This document shows, in pieces, positions 17,493 through 25,375 of a stretch of DNA of 64,000 bases (its first letter is position 1; every line of letters begins with the position of its first letter). The translations under genes and the position numbers were made by a program. The notes beneath the pieces were generated by a model, which worked only from the letters and a program-made list of their open reading frames with translations, did not search any database and had not been told where the DNA came from. The stretch lies in the NCBI RefSeq assembly GCF_036250735.1, contig NZ_CP109430.1, positions 4,960,001-5,024,000 of the forward strand, in the 5' to 3' direction. This DNA comes from Streptosporangium sp. NBC_01495 (GTDB lineage Bacteria; Actinomycetota; Actinomycetes; Streptosporangiales; Streptosporangiaceae).

Positions 17493-18490
17493 TCAAGGTC
17501 GCGGTGGCGGGACTGGGGTTCGGACGACAGTTCGTCCCGATCTACCGCGACCATCCCCTGGTGTCGTCCGTGGTGGTGGCCGATCCGATCGAGGGCTCGT
17601 CCCTCGACGACGTGCTGGCCGACCCCACGGTCGACGCGGTGCACATCGTCACCGGGCTGACCGACCGGGCCGACCACATCGTGGCCGCCCTGGAGGCGGG
17701 CAAGCACGTGGCCGGCACGGTGCCGATGGCCCTGTCGCTCGCCGACGTCGAGCGGGTGCTCGACGCCCGGGAGCTGGCCGGGACGACGTACATGATGATG
17801 GAGACCGCGGTCTACACGCGGGCCTGCCTGTATGCCGCGGGCCTCGCCTTCGGGGAGATCAACCACGCCCGCGGGGTGCACACCCAGGACATGACCGGCT
17901 GGCCCGGCTACTGGCGCGGCCTGCCGCCCATGTACTACGCCACCCACGCGATCGCGCCGATCCTGCACCTGCTCGACGCCCCCGCCGTGGAGGTCACCGC
18001 CCTCGGGGGCGGCCTGCTCGAACCGGAGAACCGGGGCGACTACGACAACGAGTTCGCCGTCGAGTCGGCGCTGGTACGGGTGGCGGGCAGGAACACCGTC
18101 GTCGAGCTGACCCGCTCGCTCTACCAGGTCGCCCGCCCCTACACCGAGACCTTCTCCGTCTACGGTGACCGGCTCGGTTTCGAATGGGACCGCGACATGG
18201 TCCTGCACACCCTCCAGCCTCCGACGAAGGCCAGGGGCCGTCAGGTCACGACCGAACCGGTGATCCCGCCGGACCGGCCCGACCTGCTGCCCGAGGAGAT
18301 CCGCGCCTACACGAGCGGCGGCCACGACGGTTCGCATCCGCATCTCGTGCACGAATTCGTGTCCGCCGTCGTCGAGGGCCGCCCGCCCGTGATCGACCAT
18401 ACCCGGGCCGCGAACTGGACGGCGGTCGGCATCGCCGCCCACGCCTCGGCCCAACGCGGCGGCGTGCCCGTCGCGGTCCCCCACTTCTGA
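17489..18490 (+). CDS. Gfo/Idh/MocA family oxidoreductase 2
   Basis: A 333-residue paralogue of the dehydrogenase at 14595, with the Rossmann loop VAGLGFGRQF, the CTVPMA-like segment as GTVPMALS and the catalytic-region His in PPMYYATHAIAPI. It lacks about 20 residues near position 40 relative to its sister (the segment around QRSEEPLDQIADRFG). Two homologous dehydrogenases in one operon suggest successive steps on one sugar, or oxidation followed by reduction at another carbon. It is coupled upstream by ATGA and followed after 20 bases by the solute-binding protein. Confidence 0.92.
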   Translation: MIKVAVAGLGFGRQFVPIYRDHPLVSSVVVADPIEGSSLDDVLADPTVDAVHIVTGLTDRADHIVAALEAGKHVAGTVPMALSLADVERVLDARELAGTTYMMMETAVYTRACLYAAGLAFGEINHARGVHTQDMTGWPGYWRGLPPMYYATHAIAPILHLLDAPAVEVTALGGGLLEPENRGDYDNEFAVESALVRVAGRNTVVELTRSLYQVARPYTETFSVYGDRLGFEWDRDMVLHTLQPPTKARGRQVTTEPVIPPDRPDLLPEEIRAYTSGGHDGSHPHLVHEFVSAVVEGRPPVIDHTRAANWTAVGIAAHASAQRGGVPVAVPHF

Positions 18491-18510
18491 CCGGCAAAAA
18501 GGAGCCAGAC

Positions 18511-19902
18511 ATGGTCACACGTCGCCGCACACTCGCGGTGGTGGCCGCGCTCACCCTGCTCGGCGGTTGCGCCGCAGAGCCCCCCGCGGTCAAGAACAAC
18601 ACAGTCGTGTCCACCGCCGCCGCGGAGATCGGCGGCGAGGTCACGATGTGGTACGACCTCGACTCCAACGACGAGAAGTCGGTCAAGGACTTCGAGAAGT
18701 GGTATATCGCGCCGTACAAGAAGATGTATCCGAAGGTCACGGTCGACGCGATCCCCAGCACCGGCGGCACCCTCGGCCAGAAGGTCAAGACCGCCCTCGC
18801 GGCCGGGCGCGGCCCCGACTTCATCGAGACCCCCGGCTCCTCCACCGCCATTCCCTACGCCGAGGCGGGCTACCTCACCGACCTCGGCCCGCTGGCCGAG
18901 AAGGAGGGCTGGAAGGAACGCATCCTGCCGTGGGCCTATGACATGGGCGTCATCGACGGGAAGTTCCTGGCCGTCCCGCTCTACTACGAGACCCTCGTCG
19001 TCTTCTACAACAAGACCCTGTTCACCCAGAACGGCTGGACCCCGCCGACCGACCGCGCCTCCCTGGAGAAGCTCGCGGGCGAGATGCAGGCCAAGGGCAT
19101 CGTGCCGTTCGTCAACGCCAACGCCACCTACCAGGGCGCCACCGACTGGCTGGTCAGCTCGTTCATGAACGGCGTGGCCGGACCGGCCAAGATCAACCAG
19201 GCGCTCACCGGCAAACTGCCCCTCACCGACCAGTCGTTCGTCGACTCGATCCAGCTCCTGGCCGACTACTTCGGCAAGGGCTACTTCGCCGGCGGCGCCA
19301 AGCAGTACTTCTCCCTCCAGGACCCGCAGAAGTACGCCATGTTCGCCGAGGGCAAGGCCGGCATGTACATCTCCGGGAGCTGGGAGTTCGCCGCCCTGGA
19401 CAAGTATTTCAAGGAGGCGGGCTCGGAGTGGGCCGAGGCGCCGCTGCCCCCGCTCGCGCCCGGCGTGCCCTCCGAGATCTACCCGCTGTCGGTCGGCGGC
19501 ACCATGTCGATCAACGCGGCCTCCAAGAACCTCCCGGCCGCCGCCGCCTACCTGAGCTGGATGCTCTCGGACGTCACGACCATGTGGGAGGCCACCTCAC
19601 TGGGCCTGCGGGTGCCACTGCCGATCACCTTCACCCAGGCCGACGTGCCCCCGGGCGTGGACCAGCGGATCGTCGATCACTACCAGAGGATCAACGACGC
19701 CTCGGAGAAGGGCGCCGTCGGGTACACCACCTGGACCTCCTTCGGCGGTAAGGCCGAACAGTTCATCCTGGAGAACATCGACAAGGTGGTGAACGGTGAC
19801 CTGTCGGCGACGGAGTTCTGCGCCGGTCTGGACAAGGTCTTCAAGGCCGACGTCGCCGCGGGCCTGATTCCGCCGGTCTACTCCACCTCCGCGACGGGCT
19901 GA
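18511..19902 (+). CDS. Extracellular solute-binding lipoprotein (sugar ABC importer)
   Basis: A 463-residue lipoprotein that captures the substrate outside the cell. The signal peptide ends in LLGGC (lipobox, Cys about residue 20). The mature protein follows the family 1 (CUT1, MalE-like) pattern: GGEVTMWYD, the hinge segments VPLYYETLVVFYNKTLF and the late MSINAASKNLPAAAAYLSWM. AAAAGGAG lies seven bases before the ATG. It most likely serves the permeases at 11629-13373, although the regulator and four enzymes separate them. It is the last gene of the unit, followed by a strong terminator. Confidence 0.93.
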   Translation: MVTRRRTLAVVAALTLLGGCAAEPPAVKNNTVVSTAAAEIGGEVTMWYDLDSNDEKSVKDFEKWYIAPYKKMYPKVTVDAIPSTGGTLGQKVKTALAAGRGPDFIETPGSSTAIPYAEAGYLTDLGPLAEKEGWKERILPWAYDMGVIDGKFLAVPLYYETLVVFYNKTLFTQNGWTPPTDRASLEKLAGEMQAKGIVPFVNANATYQGATDWLVSSFMNGVAGPAKINQALTGKLPLTDQSFVDSIQLLADYFGKGYFAGGAKQYFSLQDPQKYAMFAEGKAGMYISGSWEFAALDKYFKEAGSEWAEAPLPPLAPGVPSEIYPLSVGGTMSINAASKNLPAAAAYLSWMLSDVTTMWEATSLGLRVPLPITFTQADVPPGVDQRIVDHYQRINDASEKGAVGYTTWTSFGGKAEQFILENIDKVVNGDLSATEFCAGLDKVFKADVAAGLIPPVYSTSATG

Positions 19903-19913
19903 CCCGTCCGTCC

Positions 19914-19944
19914 GGCTGCCGGTCCCCGCTCGGGACCGGCAGCC
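19914..19944 (+). terminator. Terminator after the sugar operon
   Basis: A perfect 13-bp stem (GGCTGCCGGTCCC at 19914-19926 and its complement at 19932-19944) with a 5-base loop lies 11 bases after the stop of the solute-binding gene. There is no T-run, as is common in GC-rich actinobacteria. It also lies downstream of the convergent reductase gene. Confidence 0.8.
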
Positions 19945-20049
19945 CTCCCCCGCGAGCACGCCCGGGTGACGGCACGACCCGCACCGACCGGTGGCCCGGC
20001 CTTCCTCCGCCGGGGTCACCTCGCCGGCCGGGTGCGCCGATCGGCCGGC

Positions 20050-20649
20050 TCAGCGGACTCGGTCGTAGACCATGGCGATCTCGCCCAGCTCGCCGGTCTC
20101 CTGGTGTGCGAGCGTCCACTTCGAAGCCCGCAGGCCGTCGTCGAACAGCCGCCGCCCACCCCCGGCGATCTCGGGGAAGATCATGAGGTACAGCCGGTCG
20201 AGCAGGTCCGCAGAAAGAAGCGCCTTGATGACGCTCGCGCTGCTGTTGACGAGGATGTCGCCCTCACCGGTGGTCTTGAGGTCGGTGACAACGTCCGAGG
20301 CGGGGGCGTTCACCACGCGGGTGCGTTCCCACGGCGCTTCGGTCAAGGTGGTCGAGAAGACCACCTTTTCCGTGTCGACCAGCCACTTGGCGTATCCGCG
20401 ATCACGCGGGTCGGCGTTCTCGTCCTCGGCGACCGACGGCCAGTAGCCCATGAATCCCTCGGCGTTGAGCCGGCCGAGCAGCGCCGTCGTCGCGCTCTCC
20501 CAGATGCGGGTCATGTGGTCTCGCGCCACTTCGGTGGTCACATACGGGGCGAATGCCCCGAAGTCGCCAGGTCCACCGGGGCCGTTGTAACGCCCGTCGA
20601 GGGTGAGGTTCAGGTTCGCGGTCACCCTGCGGCCGGTCGAGTCGGTCAT
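20050..20649 (-). CDS. RibD C-terminal/dihydrofolate reductase family protein
   Basis: A 199-residue protein of the RibD_C/DHFR-like fold. Marks are RVTANLNLTLDGRYNG at the start, LLGRLNAEGFMGYWP, the ILVNSSASVIKALL segment and LMIFPEIAGGGRRLFDDG. Such proteins are NADPH-dependent reductases of unknown substrate in actinobacteria and are commonly paired with ArsR-type regulators. The ATG overlaps the stop of the ArsR-SRPBCC gene (ATGA), so the two are co-translated. Confidence 0.88.
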   Translation of the reverse strand: MTDSTGRRVTANLNLTLDGRYNGPGGPGDFGAFAPYVTTEVARDHMTRIWESATTALLGRLNAEGFMGYWPSVAEDENADPRDRGYAKWLVDTEKVVFSTTLTEAPWERTRVVNAPASDVVTDLKTTGEGDILVNSSASVIKALLSADLLDRLYLMIFPEIAGGGRRLFDDGLRASKWTLAHQETGELGEIAMVYDRVR

Positions 20650-21527
20650 TTCGTGCTCCTTGCGTCGGTGTCGTGCCCGGTGTCGCCGGTGTCGCCGGTG
20701 TCGCCGGAATCCGCGGCGAGGATCGCCGCGAGCTTGTCGAGGCTCTGGCCGAAGCCGATCTCGATGCCCGCGACGAAGTCCGCGGAGTCGACGGTGCTGT
20801 CGGCGATCCGGAAGTGGACCTCGAGATCGGTGCCGGTGCCGGTAGGTCGCAGGCCGAGGTCGAGGTGGGCGGTGAAGGCCGGGCCGCCGCCGGGAAGCAG
20901 CGGGGAGAGCCGGTAGGCGAGGCGCTCACCGGGGCGTACGTCGTCGACGACTCCCTCCGCCCGCCCGACGACCGGGCCGGAGCCGTCGGTGTCCTCGGCG
21001 TCGCGGTACTCGTGGACGATCCGCCCGCCCGGCCGCGCCTCGAATACGAGCTCGGAGACGCGCAGGTCGTCGGGCGTCCACCATCGGGCCAGCAGGGAGA
21101 TCTCGGTCAGGTGGCGCCAGACCGGCTCGGGGCGCGCCGCCAGCGACCGGAGGAACCTGAACGAGCGGTCGTCGGCCCACCCCGGCTCCTTCGCGGCGAG
21201 CCGCTCCGCGTGGAGGCTGAGCCCGTAGCGGTCGTAGGTCTCACGCGGGCCGCCGGCCTGGTCCGCGGTGTCGGCGAGCCGGCCGAGCGCGGCCGCCAGG
21301 TCCCGCAGGGGGGCGGGCCGGAGCGCGTAGACGCGATGCTGGCCGGCGCGCTGGGAGATGACGACGCCGGCGCGCTCAAGGGTCTGCAGGTGCTTGGTCG
21401 TCTGCGGCTGGCGCGCCCCGGCGAGCCGGGCGAGGACACCGACCGATCGGGGCCGCTCGGCCAGCAGGCTCACGAGCCGCCAGCGGGCCGGGTCGGCCAG
21501 TGCGGTGAGGAGTGCGTCCATGGGCAT
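20646..21527 (-). CDS. ArsR-family regulator fused to SRPBCC (AHSA1-like) domain
   Basis: A 293-residue fusion. Residues 1-95 are an ArsR winged helix (LLTALADPARWRLVSLLAER, ARQPQTTKHLQTLERAGVV). Residues 120-285 are an SRPBCC/AHSA1 barrel (PEPVWRHLTEISLLARWW, DVRPGERLAYRL) that could bind a hydrophobic ligand. The tail has three GDT repeats. The ATG at 21527 or 21521 are both possible. It shares a transcript with the reductase and probably represses itself through the inverted repeats over its start. Confidence 0.88.
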   Translation of the reverse strand: MPMDALLTALADPARWRLVSLLAERPRSVGVLARLAGARQPQTTKHLQTLERAGVVISQRAGQHRVYALRPAPLRDLAAALGRLADTADQAGGPRETYDRYGLSLHAERLAAKEPGWADDRSFRFLRSLAARPEPVWRHLTEISLLARWWTPDDLRVSELVFEARPGGRIVHEYRDAEDTDGSGPVVGRAEGVVDDVRPGERLAYRLSPLLPGGGPAFTAHLDLGLRPTGTGTDLEVHFRIADSTVDSADFVAGIEIGFGQSLDKLAAILAADSGDTGDTGDTGHDTDARSTK

Positions 21528-21528
21528 A

Positions 21529-21567
21529 AGTATTCTCCACAAAGAATATTCACGTCAAGGAATATCT
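21529..21567. promoter_or_regulatory. Likely ArsR operator
   Basis: AGTATTCT (21529-21536) and AGAATATT (21543-21550) form an 8-bp inverted repeat with one mismatch and a 6-base spacer. A third half-site, GGAATATCT, follows at 21559. It abuts the start of the ArsR-SRPBCC gene, the usual place for autorepression, and is strikingly AT-rich against its flanks. Confidence 0.6.
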
Positions 21568-21625
21568 AGAGATCGATCCGGCATCGCCGGGACCAGGCAG
21601 GCCGAGTCCGGGTGGAGGATCACTG

Positions 21626-22381
21626 GTGAAGAGCAGTGAGGAGTCGTTCGTGGCGAGTGGCTGGGTCGTTGTCGTCGCGCTGGGCGTCATCGTGGTGGTG
21701 GGCGCGTCGGTGCAGCGGCTGGCGGGGATCGGGTTCGCGCTCGTGGCGGTGCCCGCCCTGGTGTTGCTGCTCGGCCCGGCCGAGGGCGTGGTGCTCGCCA
21801 ACTGCGCGGCCGGTGTCGTCAGTGCGGTCGGGCTCGCCGGCACCTGGCGCCGGGTCCGCCCGGCCGCGATGGTCCCGCTGGTCGCCGCGGCCGCCTGCAC
21901 GGTGCCGGTCGGCGCCTGGGTGGCCGCCCGCCTGCCCGAGCCGGTGCTGCTGGCCGGTACGGGGGTGCTGGTGAGCGTGGCCGCGGCGCTGGTGATGCGG
22001 GGTGCCCGGGTACCCGCCCTGCGCGGTGTCACAGGTGCGGTGGCCGCCGGTGCCGCGAGCGGGTTCATGAACTCCTCGGCCGGGGTGGGCGGCCCGGCGG
22101 TTTCCCTGTACGCGGTCAACGCGGGCTGGACGGTACGGGAGTTCGTGCCGAACGCGCAGTTCTACGGGGTCGTGGTGAACGCGCTCTCCGTCACGGCCAA
22201 GGGGCTGCCCCAGCTCACCACGCCGCTCTGGCTGCTGGTCGCGGCCGCGATCGCGGCAGGCTCCGTGATCGGCAACGCCCTCGCCCAGCGGGTGCCGGAA
22301 AGACCGGCCCGACTGGTGGTGCTGCTGCTCGCGCTGACCGGCGGGCTCACCACGCTGGGCAAAGGACTGTGGAACCTGTGA
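21626..22381 (+). CDS. TSUP family (TauE/SafE-like) membrane transporter
   Basis: A 251-residue membrane protein with eight hydrophobic helices and the family halves VQRLAGIGFALVAVPALVLL and GAASGFMNSSAGVGGPAVSL. The paired Gly-rich stretches are typical of TSUP anion exporters and importers (sulfite, sulfoacetate and similar). The start is a GTG with GGAGG ten bases upstream. It is transcribed away from the ArsR unit, across a 98-base gap that holds that operator. The substrate cannot be deduced. Confidence 0.9.
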   Translation: MKSSEESFVASGWVVVVALGVIVVVGASVQRLAGIGFALVAVPALVLLLGPAEGVVLANCAAGVVSAVGLAGTWRRVRPAAMVPLVAAAACTVPVGAWVAARLPEPVLLAGTGVLVSVAAALVMRGARVPALRGVTGAVAAGAASGFMNSSAGVGGPAVSLYAVNAGWTVREFVPNAQFYGVVVNALSVTAKGLPQLTTPLWLLVAAAIAAGSVIGNALAQRVPERPARLVVLLLALTGGLTTLGKGLWNL

Positions 22382-22567
22382 TCGGAGGGGCCCCGACCTT
22401 CTCGATCGCGGCGGGGTCCGCGCGGATCACGGTGCCTCTCACCCACGACCACGAGGCGATCTCTTTGCCGGGACGAGCCCGGTGTCCGCGGTGGTTTCCG
22501 GGAAGTACGGGAAGTATTCGAACCGTAGGCGTCGAAGCGACGTCGACCACCGGGAGGCAACGGCGGC

Positions 22568-23647
22568 ATGACGACACTTCCGGCGATCTCGGAGGTGCGC
22601 GCGCGTCCGGTCGTCGTCCCCATGACACGGCCCCTGCACACCGCCTCGGGGTCGGTGTCGGCCGCTCCGCTCGTTCTGCTCGATGTGACCACCGAGAGCG
22701 GGGTGACCGGACACTCCTATCTCTTCGCCTACGACTCGACGATGCTCCCCGCCCTGACCTCGCTCGTCGGTGGACTCGCACCCGAACTGGCCGGCAGGCC
22801 CGTCGCGCCCGTGCGGCGGATGGGGGATCTCCAGGCACGATTTCGGTTGCTCGGTATGCAGGGGCTGCTCGGCATGGTCGCCTCAGGGATCGAGATGGCG
22901 CTCTGGGACGCCCTCGGCAAACTGATCGGTCAGCCCGTCGCCGGTCTTCTCGGGGGCGAGCCCGTCATGCTGCGGGCCTATGACAGCTACGGCATGCTGG
23001 ACCCCCGGCGAGAGGAGCGGGCTCTCCGGAATTCCGTCGAGAACGGGTTCCGGGCGATCAAAATCAAGATCGGCTATCCGGACGCGGCCCGCGACGTGGC
23101 GGTCGTGCGGCGGGTGCGCGAGATCATAGGAACCGATGTCGAGTTGATGGTCGACTACAACCAGTCACTCGACCCGCAGGAGGCCCGTCGGCGAATCGAG
23201 CGGCTGCGCGAGTTCGATCTCTACTGGGTGGAGGAGCCGGTCGCCGCCGAGGACCTCGCCGGCCATTCCTACGTACGGCGCACCACCGGCGCGAGAATCC
23301 AGACCGGGGAGAACTGGTGGTTTCCGAGGGGATGCCAGGCCGCCATCGCGGCGTCGGCCGGCGATTTCGCCATGTTCGACATTATGAAGATCGGTGGCTT
23401 CACCGGTTGGATGCTCGCGGCGGGACAGGCGCAGGCGGCCTCGCTGCCGGTGTCCAGCCACCTCTTCGTGGAGGCGAGCGCGCACGCCATGGCGGTGACG
23501 CCCACCGCCGACTGGGTGGAGTATCTCGATCTCGCCGGCGCGGTGCTGCTCGCCCCGTACCGGCCGGTCGACGGCCACGTCACGGCTGTCGGCCCAGGCC
23601 TCGGGATCACCTGGAACGAGGAGGCGATCGCCCGGTACGGGGTGTGA
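22568..23647 (+). CDS. Mandelate racemase-family enzyme (enolase superfamily)
   Basis: A 359-residue (beta/alpha)7-barrel enzyme that abstracts the alpha-proton of a 2-hydroxy acid. All known active-site residues of Pseudomonas mandelate racemase are present, each displaced by exactly one position: K165-x-K167 (IKIK), D196 and N198 (VDYNQ), E222 (EEP), E248 (TGEN), D271 with MKIGG, H298 (SSHLF) and E318. Surrounding text also matches closely (GVTGHSYLFAY, YPDAARDVAVVR, ATPTA-like TPTADW). A Lys/His pair on opposite faces allows true racemisation. GGGAGG lies ten bases before the ATG. Mandelate itself is possible; a related 2-hydroxy acid handled by the downstream operon is equally so. Confidence 0.92.
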   Translation: MTTLPAISEVRARPVVVPMTRPLHTASGSVSAAPLVLLDVTTESGVTGHSYLFAYDSTMLPALTSLVGGLAPELAGRPVAPVRRMGDLQARFRLLGMQGLLGMVASGIEMALWDALGKLIGQPVAGLLGGEPVMLRAYDSYGMLDPRREERALRNSVENGFRAIKIKIGYPDAARDVAVVRRVREIIGTDVELMVDYNQSLDPQEARRRIERLREFDLYWVEEPVAAEDLAGHSYVRRTTGARIQTGENWWFPRGCQAAIAASAGDFAMFDIMKIGGFTGWMLAAGQAQAASLPVSSHLFVEASAHAMAVTPTADWVEYLDLAGAVLLAPYRPVDGHVTAVGPGLGITWNEEAIARYGV

Positions 23648-23785
23648 ACGCCCACGGCCGCGGCGTCGGCGTCTGCGTCACACCACGCGTGCGGGCCGGA
23701 GCGGGCAGGCGGGTCCGAGGGAGACGTTCCAGAGCCGGGTGGCGGCTCTCCGGGTCCAGGGTCCGCGGGTGCGCGGGTGCGCGTC

Positions 23786-24256
23786 TCAGGTGACGGGGCC
23801 GGCGAGGGGGGTCGGCTCAGGTGATCGCCAGGGCCGTATCCAGGCCTCCTCCTCGCGGCGCACGGGTTGCCCGCAGTGGTCGCAGCGCCCGCCCGCCGTG
23901 GTGGCGTGCCCGCAGGTTCGGTGAACGACCCGCATGGGCTCGGCGGGCTCGTCGGGTGTGGTGTGTTCGTGGCCCCAGGCGGCGAGGGCGTGCAGCACCG
24001 GGAGCAGGTCGGCGCCCGCGGCGGTGAGACGATACTCGTTGCGGGTACGCCCGCCGTCGCGGTAGGGCACCCGGGTGAGCAGGCCGCGCTCGACGAGGCG
24101 GCTGAGCCGGGCGGACAGGATGTTGTCGGCGATGCCCAGGTCCGATCGGAAGTCCTCGAAGCGGGTCATGCCCAGCGTGGCGTTACGCAGGATCAACAAG
24201 GTCCACCGTTCCCCCACGGCATCGACGGCCCGGCCGATCGGGCAGGGCGCGGCCAT
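23786..24256 (-). CDS. HxlR-family transcriptional regulator
   Basis: About 156 residues. It has the HxlR winged helix with its N-terminal cysteine (CPIGRAVDAVGERWTLLILR) and the recognition part FRSDLGIADNILSARLSRLVERGLL. The C-terminus carries a small Cys cluster (TCGH then CDHCGQ), suggesting a zinc ribbon not found in classical HxlR. The ATG at 24256 follows AAAAGGG; a GTG at 24298 or TTG at 24322 would extend it. It is divergent from the crotonase-CoA-transferase operon and close to the mandelate-racemase gene, so it probably controls both. Confidence 0.85.
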   Translation of the reverse strand: MAAPCPIGRAVDAVGERWTLLILRNATLGMTRFEDFRSDLGIADNILSARLSRLVERGLLTRVPYRDGGRTRNEYRLTAAGADLLPVLHALAAWGHEHTTPDEPAEPMRVVHRTCGHATTAGGRCDHCGQPVRREEEAWIRPWRSPEPTPLAGPVT

Positions 24257-24308
24257 ATGCCCTTTTCGGTCGGTTGCCAAGGCTTTAACCCCTTTCACCC
24301 ATAACTGG

Positions 24309-24372
24309 CTTGCGATAAGCAAGTCTACTTCATACGGTCTGTCATATATCTAACTATCAAACTGCAAGTTAG
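24309..24372. promoter_or_regulatory. Inverted repeats in the HxlR/crotonase divergent promoter
   Basis: Two inverted repeats lie in the only AT-rich stretch of the area. CTTGC-gataa-GCAAG is at 24309-24323, and CTAACT (24350-24355) pairs with AGTTAG (24367-24372). They sit between the HxlR gene and the operon it faces, so they are candidate binding sites and promoter elements. Confidence 0.45.
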
Positions 24373-24548
24373 AGGCTTGTTCGCCGCTCCCGGAGCCGCG
24401 AGCGAAGGGCACGGTGGACGTCCACGGCAGGCCGGCGCCCGGACCCGCCCGTAACGGCCCCGGGGACAACTGCCCGAACCGCCGGCCGCGTCATCGATCA
24501 CCGCCGCCGCCAGGGGACGGCGGCCTGGCCAGGAGGGAACAGACAGCC

Positions 24549-25373
24549 ATGCCAGACCGGAGAACCGAAGCGGGCCAGACCCTCCCACCGGACGCCGGGG
24601 AGGCGCCGATCGGCCGCCGAACCGATGACTCCGTCGCGGTGCTGACACTCCGGCATCGGCCCTACAACCTGCTGGATGCCGCCTTCGGCGGGCAGATCGT
24701 CGAAGCGCTCCACTGGGCGTGGGCCCAGGACGCCCGAGTGGTGATCATCGAGAGCGGGCTGCGCCATTTCTCCGCGGGCGCCGATCTCGACGCGATGCTG
24801 GCCGCCGCGACGGACGGGAACGGCGTCCTCGGCTGGCGGTTGCCCGACGTGCTGCGCGCCTTCGACGAGTTGCCGATCCCGATCGTGGCGAGCGTGCGAG
24901 GAGTCTGTGTCGGAGGCGGGCTGGAGGTGGCGCTCGCGTGTGACCTCATCGTCGCGGGTGAATCCGCCAGGCTGGGTTCGGTGGAGGCGAGCGTCGGCCT
25001 GCATCCCTTGATGGGCGCCATCCAACGGATCACGCAACGTGCCGGTGCCGCGCGGGCGAAGGAGATGGCCATGCTCGGGCGCCGCTACGACGCGCGCACG
25101 ATGGAGCGCTGGGGGATCGTCAACCGGGTCGTCGCGGACGAGCGGCTGAGCGCGGTGACGATGGCCTTGGCCCGCGAGCTGGCGGCGGGGCCGACGGTGG
25201 CGCACGCGGCGACGAAAAAGCTGGTGTCGATCGCCGTCGACCAGGGCGTCCGCGCGGCCGACGAGGCCATGTCGCGGATCCAGGAACCGATCCTCCGCTC
25301 CGCGGACTTCCGCGCCGGGGTGGACGCGTCGCACCGCGACGGTCCCGGCACGGCACGCTTCAGGGGGTGTTGA
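24549..25373 (+). CDS. Enoyl-CoA hydratase/isomerase family protein
   Basis: A 274-residue crotonase. The oxyanion-hole segments are HFSAGADLD (74-81) and GVCVGGGLEVALACDLIV (118-135). Both glutamates used by true hydratases are present, E126 in GGGLE and E146 in GSVEASVG, so hydration of an enoyl-CoA is feasible. The ATG at 24549 is supported by AGGAGGGA about ten bases upstream; the open frame extends further but without a signal. It is the first gene of an operon with a CoA-transferase that could supply its thioester substrate. Confidence 0.92.
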   Translation: MPDRRTEAGQTLPPDAGEAPIGRRTDDSVAVLTLRHRPYNLLDAAFGGQIVEALHWAWAQDARVVIIESGLRHFSAGADLDAMLAAATDGNGVLGWRLPDVLRAFDELPIPIVASVRGVCVGGGLEVALACDLIVAGESARLGSVEASVGLHPLMGAIQRITQRAGAARAKEMAMLGRRYDARTMERWGIVNRVVADERLSAVTMALARELAAGPTVAHAATKKLVSIAVDQGVRAADEAMSRIQEPILRSADFRAGVDASHRDGPGTARFRGC

Positions 25374-25375
25374 CC

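Noticed and set aside
16574..18490. A 638-codon frame ending with the second Gfo/Idh gene
   Set aside because: Only the part from 17489 is real; upstream it is an alternative frame of the hydroxyacid dehydrogenase gene.
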